Assembly: GCF_029168945.1 (NCBI RefSeq)
Contig: NC_083610.1
Location: 70,857,580 to 70,921,579 of the forward strand
Origin: Cannabis sativa
Taxonomy: Eukaryota; Streptophyta; Magnoliopsida; Rosales; Cannabaceae
Length of the DNA: 64,000 bases
Direction: 5' to 3'
Under the pieces are notes generated by a model. It had not been told where the DNA came from, did not search any database, and saw nothing but the letters and a program-made list of their open reading frames with translations. Position numbers and translations under genes: made by a program. Positions 23,835-34,850 of the stretch are shown piece by piece; position 1 is the first letter of the stretch, and each line of letters begins with the position of its first letter.

Positions 23835-25215
23835 TAACTCCACTAAAATTGTAGAAATAGATAAAAGATTAAAATAAAAGTAAACTAATTTCTATTCCAT
23901 TTTTTTAAAAAATAAAATATAGTCTTAGAAAACACCTTCAACGAACTCAAAAAGACCGAGAGCTAAGGGAATTTATTAAAGGAAATTACCCTATATTTTT
24001 TTTAAAAAAAAATTTACAGTTTGGATTGCTCTAATAGTTTCTATGTGGGTTGCTATATGAATTTTATTAGTAATTTAAGTTGCTCCATTAGTTGCTATGT
24101 GGGTATCTATGTAGATTTTCAGTAAAAATGTAAAAAAAAATGTTTAGACTATATAATTATCACTTTAATAATTACACTATTAATATAGTCTCAAAATTAA
24201 AATGGGCAACAAAAGAGGAAGACTACCAACTAAAATTACCATAAGTCTATGGAAAAAGTCTGCCTATTCTTTTAGTGGGTATTTTATTATAATTTCCATT
24301 TCCAATAACTCTACCTATTCACTTTTTTTTTTGAATGAAAATCATTATCTTCAATTTCATCAATCCATTTTAGAAAAATGGTAACTCCACTAAAATTGTG
24401 GAAATAGATAAAAGATTAAAATAAAAGTAAACTAATTTCTATTCCATTTTTTTAAAAAATAAAATATAGTCTTAGAAAACACCTTCAACGAACTCAAAAA
24501 GACCGAGAGCTAAGGGAATTTATTAAAGGAAATTACCCTATATATTATTTTTAATTTTTTTTTTTAAATTTACAGTTTGGATTGCTCTAATAGTTTCTAT
24601 ATGGGTTGCTATATGAATTTTAACTGTAATTTAAGTTGCTCCGTTAGTTGCTATGTGGGTATCTATGTAGATTTTCAGTAAAAATGTAAAAAAAAAAATG
24701 TTTAGACTATATAATTATCACTTTAATAATTACACTATTAATATAGTCTCAAAATTAAAATGGGCAACAAAAGAGGAAGACTACCAACTAAAATTACCAT
24801 AAGTCTATGGAAAAAGTCTGCCTATTCTTTTAGTGGGTATTTTATTATAATTTTCATTTCCAATAACTCTACCTAGTCACTTTTTTTTTGAATGAAAATC
24901 ATTATCTTCAATTTCATCAATCCATTTTAGAAAAATGGTAACTCCACTAAAATTGTGGAAATAGATAAAAGATTAAAATAAAAGTAAACTAATTTCTATT
25001 CCATTTTTTTCAAAAATAAAATATAGTCTTAGAAAACACCTTCAACGAACTCAAAAAGACCGAGAGCTAAGGGAATTTATTAAAGGAAATTACCCTATAT
25101 ATTATTTTTAATTTTTTTTTTAAAATTTACAGTTTGGATTACTCTAATAGTTTCTATGTGGGTTGCTATATGAATTTTAACTGTAATTTAAGTTGCTCCG
25201 TTAGTTGCTATGAAT
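23835..25215 (+). repeat. about 550-bp tandem units (2.5 copies) in the LINE 1 leader
   Basis: Units begin TAACTCCACTAAAATTG at 23835, 24382 and 24939 (periods 547 and 557), and the third breaks off near 25212. The copies are nearly identical, differing by a few substitutions and poly(T) or poly(A) lengths. Each full unit ends with a short piece, CAC-T(9-10)-GAATGAAAATCATTA and about 40 more bases (near 24322-24381 and 24880-24938). It resembles the complement of the LINE's own 3' end at 21012-21040. Because the 14-bp duplications enclose this array, it belongs to the inserted DNA, probably to the 5' untranslated region. Confidence 0.8.
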
Positions 25216-25467
25216 TTTAAATTGTTCTTTTATTTGCTTATCGTTAACCAATCATAAAACGACACGTTTAGAAAGTCCAAGTATAACTAATGTCATGGGT
25301 GGGAAACCTGTGAACACAGCAGATTAAGTTCTTGTCGTATGACATGGTGGACTATGTATGATAATCGTTGTTGGTTTTTCGGTCTGAGTTTTTAATTTTT
25401 AGATTTTGTTATCTTGCTGATTGATTATTTCCTGAGGTGTGGGAGTGGACTCTTTTCTTGACCATCT

Positions 25468-26745
25468 ATGGAGGAACAATATGCGGCCTTCTCAATCCAT
25501 GATGATGATGAGGAGGGGCTTATCTTTGAAGCAGGGGCGGATGGATTGGCAGAGATTGACGATCGATGGCTTCTGGTAGGACGTTTCTTAACTAATCGGG
25601 CTATAGATTTTCAGGCGATGCAGAACAAGATTGCTACACTTTGGCAACCAGGGAGAGGTTTATATATGAAAGAACTTGACTCAAACCTTTTTCTATTTCA
25701 ATTTTACCATGAAGTTGATATAGAACGGGTTATTGAGGGGAGTCCTTGGACGTTTGATCGAGCATCGTTAATCTTTGAACGAGTGAAGAGTGGCGAGAAT
25801 CCTAGGAGTATACCGTTGGTAAAACTGGATTTATGGGTACAACTGTACAACTTGACAGTCGGATTCATGTCAGACAAAGTGATACAAGGTGTGGGGAATT
25901 ACATTGGTTCGTTTATTAAATCCGATCCTAATAATTTCTCAGGTGTTTGGCGAGACTATCTACGTATCCGTGTGTCAATTAGAGTCGACAAGCCACTGAA
26001 AAAGAAGAAAAAGTTTGAGATAAGAGGCGGTCCGACATGCCATGTGCACTTTAAATATGAGGACTTGCCAACTTTTTGCTTCATTTGTGGTGTTCTTGGA
26101 CATTCTGAGAGATTTTGTGAGAAGCTGTTCGAAGTTCCCAGAGAACAGATTGTTCAAGAGTATAACCTTGATCTGAAAGCGGCACCAAGAAGAAGGAATT
26201 ATGCTGATGGGTCACGATGGCTAAAATCTGGGTTAGCAATCAAGAGTAATACAGAGAAGCCGCCAGAAGCAACCAGCTCCAATGGTGGTGGCCGGAGTCA
26301 TCAAATCCCTCCATTCAGGGACAATCAAAGGGGGAGAATTACCATGAATCAAGTATCTTCATTAATTCACCAAGATTTACGCTCCAGGAATGAATCACCA
26401 AGCATTAAGATAGTTGACCAGAGTAATGAAGCACAAATCACTATGGAAAAATCCCTAATTTTAAGGAAAGATAATCCTACTGGGATGATGGCGCCAACTC
26501 AACCGGATTTGAATTTAGGGCTGGTCTTTATTGACAACAAAAGGAGAAGAATGGGCCATACAAATGAAGTTGGGCTTAATGAAATACAAGAAATTGAAAT
26601 GGGCCGTGGGGGAACAAATAATGATCAAGATGGCAATAATATGGATATTTCTCAACCAGAAACTAATGTTGATACAGTCCAAAATGATACTTCAAAAAAC
26701 TTGCTCGAGGCGGGTGCTGGTTCCCAGGCCCGCCAAGAATTATGA
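25468..26745 (+). CDS. LINE 1 ORF1, DUF4283/zinc-knuckle RNA-binding protein (425 aa)
   Basis: This intact frame has the layout of plant LINE ORF1 proteins. A DUF4283-type region (about residues 30-175) contains LLVGRFLTNRAIDFQAMQNK and the VIEGSPWTFDRASLIFE motif. A basic patch, KPLKKKKKFEIRG, comes next, then a CX2CX4HX4C knuckle CFICGVLGHSERFC near residue 210, then a long polar tail. It would bind the LINE RNA and accompany it to the nucleus. Its stop overlaps the ORF2 start as ATGA (26742-26745), a layout suited to reinitiation. The start at 25468 is the first ATG of the frame and follows about 250 bp of unique leader. No lesion was found, but its ORF2 is broken. Confidence 0.85.
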   Translation: MEEQYAAFSIHDDDEEGLIFEAGADGLAEIDDRWLLVGRFLTNRAIDFQAMQNKIATLWQPGRGLYMKELDSNLFLFQFYHEVDIERVIEGSPWTFDRASLIFERVKSGENPRSIPLVKLDLWVQLYNLTVGFMSDKVIQGVGNYIGSFIKSDPNNFSGVWRDYLRIRVSIRVDKPLKKKKKFEIRGGPTCHVHFKYEDLPTFCFICGVLGHSERFCEKLFEVPREQIVQEYNLDLKAAPRRRNYADGSRWLKSGLAIKSNTEKPPEATSSNGGGRSHQIPPFRDNQRGRITMNQVSSLIHQDLRSRNESPSIKIVDQSNEAQITMEKSLILRKDNPTGMMAPTQPDLNLGLVFIDNKRRRMGHTNEVGLNEIQEIEMGRGGTNNDQDGNNMDISQPETNVDTVQNDTSKNLLEAGAGSQARQEL

Positions 26746-28042
26746 ATGTTTTGAGCTGGAATTGTCGGGGGCTTGGGAACCAACCGACTATTCAATTCCT
26801 TAAAGAAATTGTTTTTCAAAAGAGACCCGATTTTATCTTTTTGTGTGAAACAAAATGTCATAAATCTAAAGTTGTGGGCCTGGCCCAAACTTTAAATTTT
26901 GAAGGTGTGTTTGTGGTAGATGCTATTGGAGCTTCGGGTGGTATTGCCTTACTTTGGAAAAATCAAGATACTGGTACTTTGTTGGGTTATTCAAACAACC
27001 ACATTGACTTACAAATATCAATCTCTCCTTCCACTCCGAGTTGGCGTCTCACTGGCTTTTACGGCGAGCCAAACCGCAATAGGAGAAGTGATTCTTGGAC
27101 TCTTCTTCAAAGTTTACGAGATCGTTCCTCTCTTCCGTGGTGTGTTATAGGGGATATTAACAATATTGTTTGTCAAGAGGATAAAAGAGGTGGGCGGCCT
27201 TACCCTCAGTGGCTTTTAACGGGATTCCAGCAGACGTTATTGCATTGTGGGTTAGAGGATTTGGAGCTACAAGGCCATCAGTATACATGGGAAAAAGGGA
27301 GAGCTACGAATGCATGGATTGAGGTACGTCTTGACAGAGCTTTAGTTTCTAATACTTTGGAATCAACTTTTTGAGTCGGCTGTGTTATCTAACTTAGGCT
27401 TTGCTACCTCAGACCACTCCCCATTGTTTCTTGAACCTGTAGCGATTAGTAATGTTACTCATAGCCATAAATTTTGATTTGAAAATTCTTGGCTAAAGGA
27501 GCCCCTTTGTTTGGAAATTGTCCGAGATGCTTGGTCCCAGGAACAAAATGGTAACATTTCTAATAAAATAAAGCTTTGTGCCGAAAGGTTTTCAAGTTGG
27601 GGGAAGGAATTAACTGGTAATCTGAATCAACGTATCAAGGCTTATAAGAATGATTTGCAAAAACTCCATGGTTTAAGGGATATCAATTCGGTTCAGAGAT
27701 ATGGTGAGATTAAAAAGAAACTGTATGAAGCTCTTGATCGAAGGGAGAGTTATTGGAAACAACGGGCCAAACAATTCTGGTTGAGAGAGGGTGATCAAAA
27801 CAGTAGCTATTTCCATAAGGCGGCGAGTAGGAGAAAGAAGAATAATCAAATTACTCAGCTTAGAGATAATAATGGCAACTGGGTTTCATGGGATTCGGGT
27901 TTGACAATAGTTGTGGCTGATTATTTCAATGAGTTATTTACTGCTTCGGGAAGTGTTTGCACTGAAGTGGTAGATTGTGTGCCGAGTTCTGTGCCGAATT
28001 TTGTGAATATGGAGCTTTGTCAACCAATTGAGGATGAAGAGG
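26742..28042 (+). pseudogene. LINE 1 ORF2, 5' half: AP-type endonuclease and linker
   Basis: Starting at the ATGA overlap, the frame reads MNVLSWNCRGLGNQPTIQF, with LCETK, GGIALLW, GFYGEPNR, VIGDINNIV and RLDRAL, the conserved blocks of LINE endonuclease. A one-base gain in a TTT run near 27357 ends that frame at 27374. The next frame carries the SDHSPLFL histidine block and then a TGA near 27478 where HKF-R-FENSW is expected. From 27511 it is open again through the linker (FWLREGDQNSSYFHKAASRR) to PIEDEEV at about 28042. The coding sequence stops at the flanking duplication and resumes on the minus strand at 23830. Confidence 0.88.
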
Positions 28043-28056
28043 TTAGTAAAATACAC
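28043..28056. repeat. right target-site duplication of LINE 1
   Basis: TTAGTAAAATACAC, identical to 21001-21014. The nine bases after it (ATTACTTTT) are host sequence left between the two LINE insertions. Confidence 0.9.
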
Positions 28057-28065
28057 ATTACTTTT

Positions 28066-28075
28066 ACATACTAAC
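28066..28075. repeat. left target-site duplication of LINE 2
   Basis: ACATACTAAC directly before the poly(T) of LINE 2, repeated exactly at 34692-34701 beyond its 5' end. Confidence 0.85.
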
Positions 28076-30006
28076 TTTTTTTTTTATGAATCAAATCGTT
28101 GTATTGCTCATAAAAATGTTTTGTACAAACAAAATAACATCCTCATAAAAGGACCTATAGAAACCGTATATTATGCATACAATTATTTACATTTGTACTA
28201 TTCACTATATCTTATAGTTTGGAAAACCAATCTTGATCCTTCCTCTTGATCTATTTCGGCCAAAGCACTAATACACGGGTCTTGAATATCTCTTTTGTTT
28301 GCTGCATAATCTGTTTTATGTTCACCATCTTCATGTTCCATATATGGTCATTTCTTGCTTTCCAAATGTTATATATCAAAGATGCTATGGCAGCTGAAAT
28401 TATCTTTTTCCTAAACTTGGACAGCTTGGCTCTTCCTATCTACCGCACCAGCTACTTCATTGAATTAGCTTGTGCACCCCATTACAGCTATTGTTTTACT
28501 TCCAACAGGCATTGTGCTGACACCGAGCATTCAAAAAACAAGTGCTCGACATTTTCTTGTTGCAGATTACACATTATACATCTATCTTCCTGCACTATGT
28601 TATGAGCTTTCAACCTTGCTTTTGTTCTCAACCAGTTTTGCATTGCTAGCTAGAAAATGTAGCAATGCTTGCGAACATTGAGCCTTCCCCAAACCTCTCT
28701 ATCCCAGGTGACTTTCTGCTGTACATGGCAAAGTAACTTATACCCTTCAGCAATGGTATATCGGGTTCCAACAAACCGCTGAATATCCATCTTGCTTTTG
28801 ATTTGGTCCTTAGCAGCCGCCACCTGTTTCCAATACCAGCTGCCATTTTGTAGGAATTTATATTCCCACCAATCACCTTGTTTGATATACACACTATGTA
28901 CCCATCGAACCCACAAGTTATCTTCTTTGTTTGTTAATGCCCACACATACTTGAAGAGAGCAACTTGGTTCCATTCCAGTATTCTTCTAAAACCAACTCC
29001 CCCTTCCTTCTTTTATGAACAAACCTGCTCCTTGCATCATACTTTGCCCCTTCTAGAGAAAAGCTCGACATATTGCTTCCAGCTCTGTAATTACTTTTTT
29101 TTTGGGTAATTTCATGATCTGACTCCAGTAAGTGTGTATAGAAAGCAAAACCGAGTTGATTAGTATGGCTCTTCCTACAAATGAGATGTTCCTAAAACTC
29201 CATGTTTTGATTTTAGCTGCCATCTTTTCCGCAAGTAAGATACATTCTTTCCCTGATATCTTTTTAGCACATATTGGGATGCCCAAGTATTTGAAAGGAA
29301 GGAATCGCCTGCTAAAGCCAGTTGCATCCATTATTCTCTGAATTTCAGCATCTTGCATACCACTACAGTAAAAAGCTAATTTTGATGGATTCGGTTGGAG
29401 CCTAGATGTGAGAGAGAACAGTTTTAAGCCTTGCATCATGAAGTACACCCTCTTGAAATTGCCATGAAAAAAGAGGAGCACATTATCTGCAAAGCTCAAA
29501 TGGTTGAGTTGTAAGCTTTCACATCTATCATGAAAGTGGAATTCCTGATTTTGCCCAATCTTGTTCATGATCCTTGAGAGATACTCCATTCAAAGCACAA
29601 AAAGAAGAGGGGATAGTGGATCCCCCTGCCTTAGACCTCTCTTAAACTCAAAAAAACCCATGCATTGTTCCATTGAACATTAGAGAGAACTTAGGAGTCC
29701 TAACACAATTCATAATAAGCTTTATGAAATGGATAGGAAACTTAAAAGCCCTCAACATCTCTTCTAAGAATTCCCAATCAATGGTATCATACGCCTTTTG
29801 TAAATCCAGTTTGATCATGCAACTAGGCTTTGTGTGTCTCCTCCCATAGTGCCTGATTAGATCTTGGCAAATCATAATATTACGTGCTATAAATCTTCCC
29901 TGTACTTAACCCCTTGATTCTGAGCCACTAATTCAGGAAGCACATGTTTCAACCTTAAACAGATCAACTTAGTTGCAATTTCGTAAATGACATTGCAACA
30001 AGCAAT

Positions 30007-30251
30007 CACTACTACAAAAACTGGCTTCAGTGACATGTATTGAGTGACTCTAAAATCATTTAGTGACACTTCACTGCGCGTCACTAATGTGGGTGACTGC
30101 AAATGTAATATTTAGTGACACTTCAGAGTGTGTCACTAAACCTTTTTAGCTTCTCTCCCTGCGCGTCACTATAGGACTTTAGAGTTAAACTTTGTCAGAC
30201 TATAAAAATAATAGTGACCCTTCCAGCACGTCACTATATGTACACTATTTC

Positions 30252-30300
<49 letters not shown>

Positions 30301-31788
30301 GTTATTATTATTATTTTGGCCAAATAAATAATATTAATAATATTAATTGGTTTTTTCTTTTTTTTTTAGCCGAATAAAATTTTTGAGCCAAATAATGTTA
30401 ATTGGTTCTTGATATTGGTAATTTGTAGTTGTACAGTAGGAATTTATATATATATATACATACATGATTTACTAAAAAAATATAGATCTGGAGCTATAAA
30501 AGTCTAAACAAATTTTTTGATAATAAGATAATTACAACAATGCTATAAGCATTAATATTAATTTAGATATATCTAAAAAAAATATTAATTTAGATAAGAA
30601 AAATTATATAAACAACAATGTTGTACATTTTACAGAGAAAAAAAAATCCAAAAACAAATTTCAAAATGAAGTAAAGAAAAAATTGTGCAACTAAAATGAA
30701 ACCTATAAAATGCAATCAAATCTCAACTCCATCAACAAGCTCCGACCATATCTTGGAATGCCCATTGCAATTCCATTGCATCTGTGAAAGCCCACACCCA
30801 AACGGAATCCCAATACGAACCTCATGAACCTCAACTGCCGACGACGCAACCATCCCAAATGAACCTAAACCCCGATGGCGCAAGCTCGATGCAAGCCTAA
30901 ACCCCACCCGCTACGACTTGCACATAAAAGGAAAGATAGATTGTGATAAAAAAGATGAAACGAACACACACAACAACCAACAGATGGATCTCAAAGAAGA
31001 TGGAATGGACCGTTGTTGATCTTCATTTGGGTATTCGGGTACAAAAATTTCCATCGAAAGCAGGGGCTCGTGCAGAAAGAGAGAGATGGAGATTGAGAGA
31101 GGAGGCTGATGCGGTTAACAATGGAGAGAGCTCCACCGGAGTTGGGCTAAACAACCGCCCGTAAGAGAGAAGTGAAGGGAGGAGAAATGGTCGGGTTAGG
31201 CTGAGAAAATTTAGGGATTTCTTTTGCTAAAGAGAAAAATAGAGAGAAGAGGAAAAAGAGAAATTTAGGGTTTTGGTTGTTAAGTATCAAAATTAATATA
31301 CTTTTTTTTTCTTTGAAAATTGTACCATACACGTGCTCTTTAATGAGCATTAATTTTTTTTTTTGTTTTCTCAAAAATAAAAATACCAATTTAATATATA
31401 TATCATCTTTTTCAAAAATATCTATATATCATTTTAAAAAATTATATATTAAGTTATTTTTTTAATTATATATATTTTATTATTATTTTAATCAAATTTA
31501 TGGTTATGATATAGTGACACGCTAAACGTGTAGCTACATGTTTATCTAGTCACATTTAGCGCGTCAGTATATGTCAAGAATATTTTTTTTAAAAAAAATA
31601 ATAGAAATTATGAGATTTATTCTTTAGTGACACTTCATAGTTTTAGTGACTCAAATTATAAGACACTAACACTAAATGTTTAAAGTCTTTTTGTGTGTGT
31701 CACTAAAACTCACCACTAATCCTTTAGTGACGCGCACAAAAATGCGAGTCACTAAAGAGTGTCACTAAAGAGTAATTTTGTAGTAGTG
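30007..31788. mobile_element. non-autonomous CACTA (En/Spm) DNA transposon, 1,782 bp
   Basis: The ends are CACTACTACAAAA and TTTTGTAGTAGTG, with a 3-bp duplication AAT on each side (30004-30006 and 31789-31791), all diagnostic of CACTA elements. Subterminal repeats such as TAGTGACACTTCA, GCGCGTCACTA and GTGTCACTAAA crowd both ends (30030-30235 and 31500-31770); these are the expected transposase-binding sites. No transposase is encoded. A less AT-rich core at 30700-31230 contains short frames with no recognised domain. Removing the element and one AAT restores an uninterrupted LINE reading [15 protein letters not shown], which confirms both boundaries. Confidence 0.93.
30254..30315. repeat. 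(TTA)n microsatellite
   Basis: About 20 nearly perfect TTA units with one GTT interruption, inside the left arm of the CACTA element. It accounts for the tyrosine-rich open frame at 30192-30377, which is not a gene. Confidence 0.95.
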
Positions 31789-33337
31789 AATAGGTCTGAA
31801 ATCACTTACAGTATTTGGGCATTTAACTTTTGGATGAGAGTAAGCACAGTGAAATTAATCTCCTTTAAAATCAATCCCGAGTGCAAGAAATTCTGAACTT
31901 CAGCACATACATCTCCTTGAATGAGCTCCCAATTATCCTGAAAAAAGTAGCTTGAATACCCATCAGGACCTGGTGCCTTGATTCCTAGTATTGCAAAGAC
32001 AACAACCTTTATTTCTCCACAAGAATAGTCCTGACAAAGCCAACTAGCAAGCTGGTCTGACAATACAGCCCCTGATTGCGCCAAGCTTGTTATCACAGTT
32101 CTTCTCCCCTGCATTTTAGTGCCCAGCAGACCTTTATAGTATGACAGAAAGGCCTCTGAAATTTTTGCTTCCTCTTCAAGTCTCTCCCCATCTTGATTCT
32201 GTATTGAAAACACTCTATTCTGTCTTCTTCTAGCTTTAATACTTGCATGAAATAAAGCTGTGTTTTTATCTCCATTTTTAAGCCATGTGACCTTAGCTTT
32301 TTGTTGTAAATAAGTCTGGTAGTTCTTTAGCAAGGCTGTGTAATCTTTCCTGGCTGCTAATTCTTCTTGCTGCAACATCTGGTTTAACGGATCCTGATGC
32401 AATTTATTCTGCATCTCAGCTAAAGTGTCTTTTGCCTGCTGTGTAGACATTTGAATGTCCGAAAAAGCTTGCTTATTCAACTCCTTTAACACACCTTTCA
32501 ACCTTTTAAGCTTGGTCACCACTTGGAACATTTTAAGTCCCTGAGTTTGTTGATTCCAAGATGCTACCACTCTTGCTGCATAATCCGAATGTGTATTCCA
32601 CATTCTAAAGTACCTAAATGGCTTCTTGCCACTAGGAACCATATTATGGAATGTCATAACAGCTGGAGTATGGTCCATTAACTCTTCATTCATGAAATTC
32701 ACCCCAGCATTAGTAAATTTTCCCATCCAACTCTGATTTTCCATGGCCCTGTCAAAATCTTCGAAAAGATTCTATTATCTCCTTGCTGTTTATTACTCCA
32801 AGTGTAGAAATTGCCACAAGACTTGACATCCTCCAAAAGGCAACTAGAAACACAGTCAATAAAATCCTTTGAAGGATGATATTTAACTCTGTTTCCTATT
32901 CTTTCTTCCTTGGCTAGCATGTCATTGAAGCCTTCCATGACTAACCAAGGTTCGGGTTGTGCAACCTGCTGCAAGTCTTTCCACAAAGCTTTCCTCCCCT
33001 CTTCATCATTATAGGCATACACAAAGCTTAGTGCAAATTGATGATTCCCATCCATTATTTCTACCCCACATGAATTAGTTGACTTGAACACTTTAGAACA
33101 CTTACATTATAGCTACTTGGATTCCACGTAATCACAATTCTACCCCCTTTGTGACATGATATATTTGTTGTGAAGCACCATCCTTGAAAGACATTTAAGT
33201 ACAAGTCTCCTAATTTAGGAGCCTTGACTCTCGTCTCGAGGAGACCAACAAAACCAACCTTATTCTTACTAATAAACTGTCTAACCATGTGTTTCTTTTG
33301 TTGGTTGTTGATTCCCCAGACGATCCAACATAAAATT

Positions 33338-34638
33338 TTATCTATTGGATAGAGGAGGATCTCCCCCTCCTCCTATGTTAACCTTTTTTCTCTTTCCCGA
33401 AGCATCCTTCTCATTTATGGTCTCATTGATGGCCTCCATATCTGCTTCTTCTAAGATCTGGTATGAGTTGTCTGTTTCAGTCATCTCAGGTTGTTGAGTC
33501 TCCTTTGGTCTCCAGCCCTTTTGAACTGGCTGGAAGCCATTAGAGTCTGTTGAATTCATTTGCATCCTGTTTGTCCCATTTGGCTCCTCAGGCTTTTTCT
33601 TCACAGCCTATTCTTGTGGACCACCTGTCTTTTTCTACATTCAATCGCTTTATGCCCCATTCCTTTACAATGCTCACAAAACACTGTTTTCCACTCATAA
33701 TTAACTCCAACCGAAGTGTTGTAGCCATGTTCATCTTCAAAATCAATAAGCTCAGGTAGATCCTAATGTGTCTAGACTTCAATAAGAATTCTCAGATACA
33801 TTAGTTTACCTCTCTCTTTGGTAATTGAGTCCACCATTATTGGCTTTCCCAATTGACCTATGATTTTGAATAATGACCTCTCTCCCCAGTACTTCAACTC
33901 TAGATTTTCCAATTGAACCCAAATTGGGATCACATTGAGATTCTCCTTTTTAAAATTACCATCTGAATTCCATGGTTTCATGACAACAGGGCGCTTGTTG
34001 AAGAAGATGTACCCTCCGTTTAACACATTATCCCTGTCTTCTATGGTGTAAAAACGTATCAAGAAAACTCCATATGAAATCATTCCTACCTTGTCAATCC
34101 TATCTTTCCATACACGTCTTGCAAATCCATCAATAATAGAAAGGGGAGGATTAGCTCCAAGAACATAGCAAACGATTATTGAGTTCCATAAGTTAACCTC
34201 CTCTTCTATATCCTCATCGGTTATCTTCACCTTTTCCTTCTCCAAATTCTTAAATGAGTTGTCCAAATTTCGTTGAATGTTACCAGATCGCAGTATTGGA
34301 GGAATAGAGGTCTTACCTTGTGAGATGTTACTTTTACATTAAGCATTTGCCTCCATGAAAGTGGCGAAGTCAGATCTAATTTCTTCTTGCCTTTGGATCG
34401 AGTGAAGTGAGGATTTTGGAGATAAAGGCGCTTGAAAAAGATCAGCATCAGGTTCACGACCATCCCCTTTGTCGACACTCTCTTCATCCGTGAAATGGAT
34501 CGGTTCGATACCAATCACCTCATCCATTGATTTGGTTTTTTTGGCATCAGCAGTAGAAACAGGGCCCTTCTTGCGAATTTTCCTCGTCTTCATAGATGTT
34601 GGTTGCCTCCCTTGCACCTTCGATCTCGTTTTTGCCAT
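33338..34638 (-). pseudogene. LINE 2 ORF1, DUF4283/zinc-knuckle protein, broken
   Basis: The N-terminal piece starts at 34638 (MAKTRSKVQGRQPTSMKTRK, basic) and ends at a TAA near 34341. A second piece (33772-34266) is a clear DUF4283 region with VNLWNSIIVCYVLGANPPL, RFYTIEDRDNVLNGG and VIPIWVQLENLELKYWGERS. A zinc knuckle CEHCKGMGHKAIEC of the form CX2CX4HX4C is read in another frame near 33640-33700, and an acidic tail follows (33338-33604). At least two frame changes separate the parts. The order matches LINE ORF1 proteins and precedes ORF2 on the same strand. Confidence 0.82.
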
Positions 34639-34691
34639 AGCACTAGCTGAGATAGCTGCAAGAACCAGGAGCTAGAGAGAAAACTTTTTTA

Positions 34692-34701
34692 ACATACTAA
34701 C
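34692..34701. repeat. right target-site duplication of LINE 2
   Basis: ACATACTAAC, identical to 28066-28075. About 145 bp of AT-rich spacer then leads to the Tat element. Confidence 0.85.
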
Positions 34702-34850
34702 TCTAAATGAGCTGATTCAAGACGCGTTTTAAAATTGAGAAAGAGATATAAAATTTTTATATTTTGACTTTTTCCAAAATTTGATTAGAAAAATAGTCGA
34801 ATTCAGGATTGACGTTTCAACTTTATTTTTTTTAGTAAAGTTTTCATACC

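Larger units (their letters stand above)
21015..28042. mobile_element. LINE 1, full-length plant L1-type element with 5' inversion (twin priming)
   Basis: The 3' half (poly(T) 21015-21025, then reverse transcriptase and RNase H) lies on the minus strand up to about 23830. The 5' half (untranslated leader, ORF1, endonuclease) lies on the plus strand from about 23835 to 28042. One exact 14-bp duplication flanks the pair. The minus half starts with RKAVFQMHPDKSPGPDG and the plus half stops at PIEDEEV, so joining the two coding ends leaves no gap in ORF2. A single insertion event with twin priming explains this; a later inversion of only the 5' half is the alternative. Three lesions were found in ORF2: two single-base frameshifts and one stop. 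Confidence 0.88.
28650..33290 (-). pseudogene. LINE 2 ORF2: endonuclease, reverse transcriptase, zinc-binding domain
   Basis: Read from right to left: the endonuclease start with VGFVGLLETRVKAPK (33061-33288); a second endonuclease piece, EPWLVMEGFNDMLAKEER and FYTWSN (32699-33091); the linker and RT start with FRYFRMW, VTWLKNGDKNTALFHASIK and APGPDGYSSYFFQ (31806-32744); then the CACTA insertion at 30007-31788. Beyond it come [39 protein letters not shown] (29648-29875), a palm motif reading SFADN instead of FADD (29053-29589), and a zf-RVT region with WDREVW (28650-28946). The D-to-N change and several frame breaks mean it is inactive. One break, just before VSDFRPI, is a one-base loss in an AAAA run. 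Confidence 0.85.
28076..34691 (-). mobile_element. LINE 2, near full-length plant L1-type element interrupted by a CACTA transposon
   Basis: The element runs on the minus strand from a leader at about 34690 to a poly(A) tail seen as poly(T) at 28076-28084. It is flanked by ACATACTAAC at 28066-28075 and 34692-34701. Removing the 1,782-bp CACTA insertion leaves about 4.8 kb, short for a complete LINE but containing ORF1, endonuclease, reverse transcriptase and zf-RVT in order. Unlike LINE 1 it shows no RNase H after the zinc-binding domain. Several stops and frameshifts make it more decayed than LINE 1. It inserted nine bases from the end of LINE 1. Confidence 0.88.

Noticed and set aside
23835..25215. 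LINE 1 halves as two independent LINE insertions separated by host tandem repeats
   Set aside because: Neither half has its own target duplication at the inner ends, and one 14-bp duplication encloses everything.
30192..30377. Open frame with a long tyrosine run
   Set aside because: It is the (TTA)n microsatellite inside the CACTA element.
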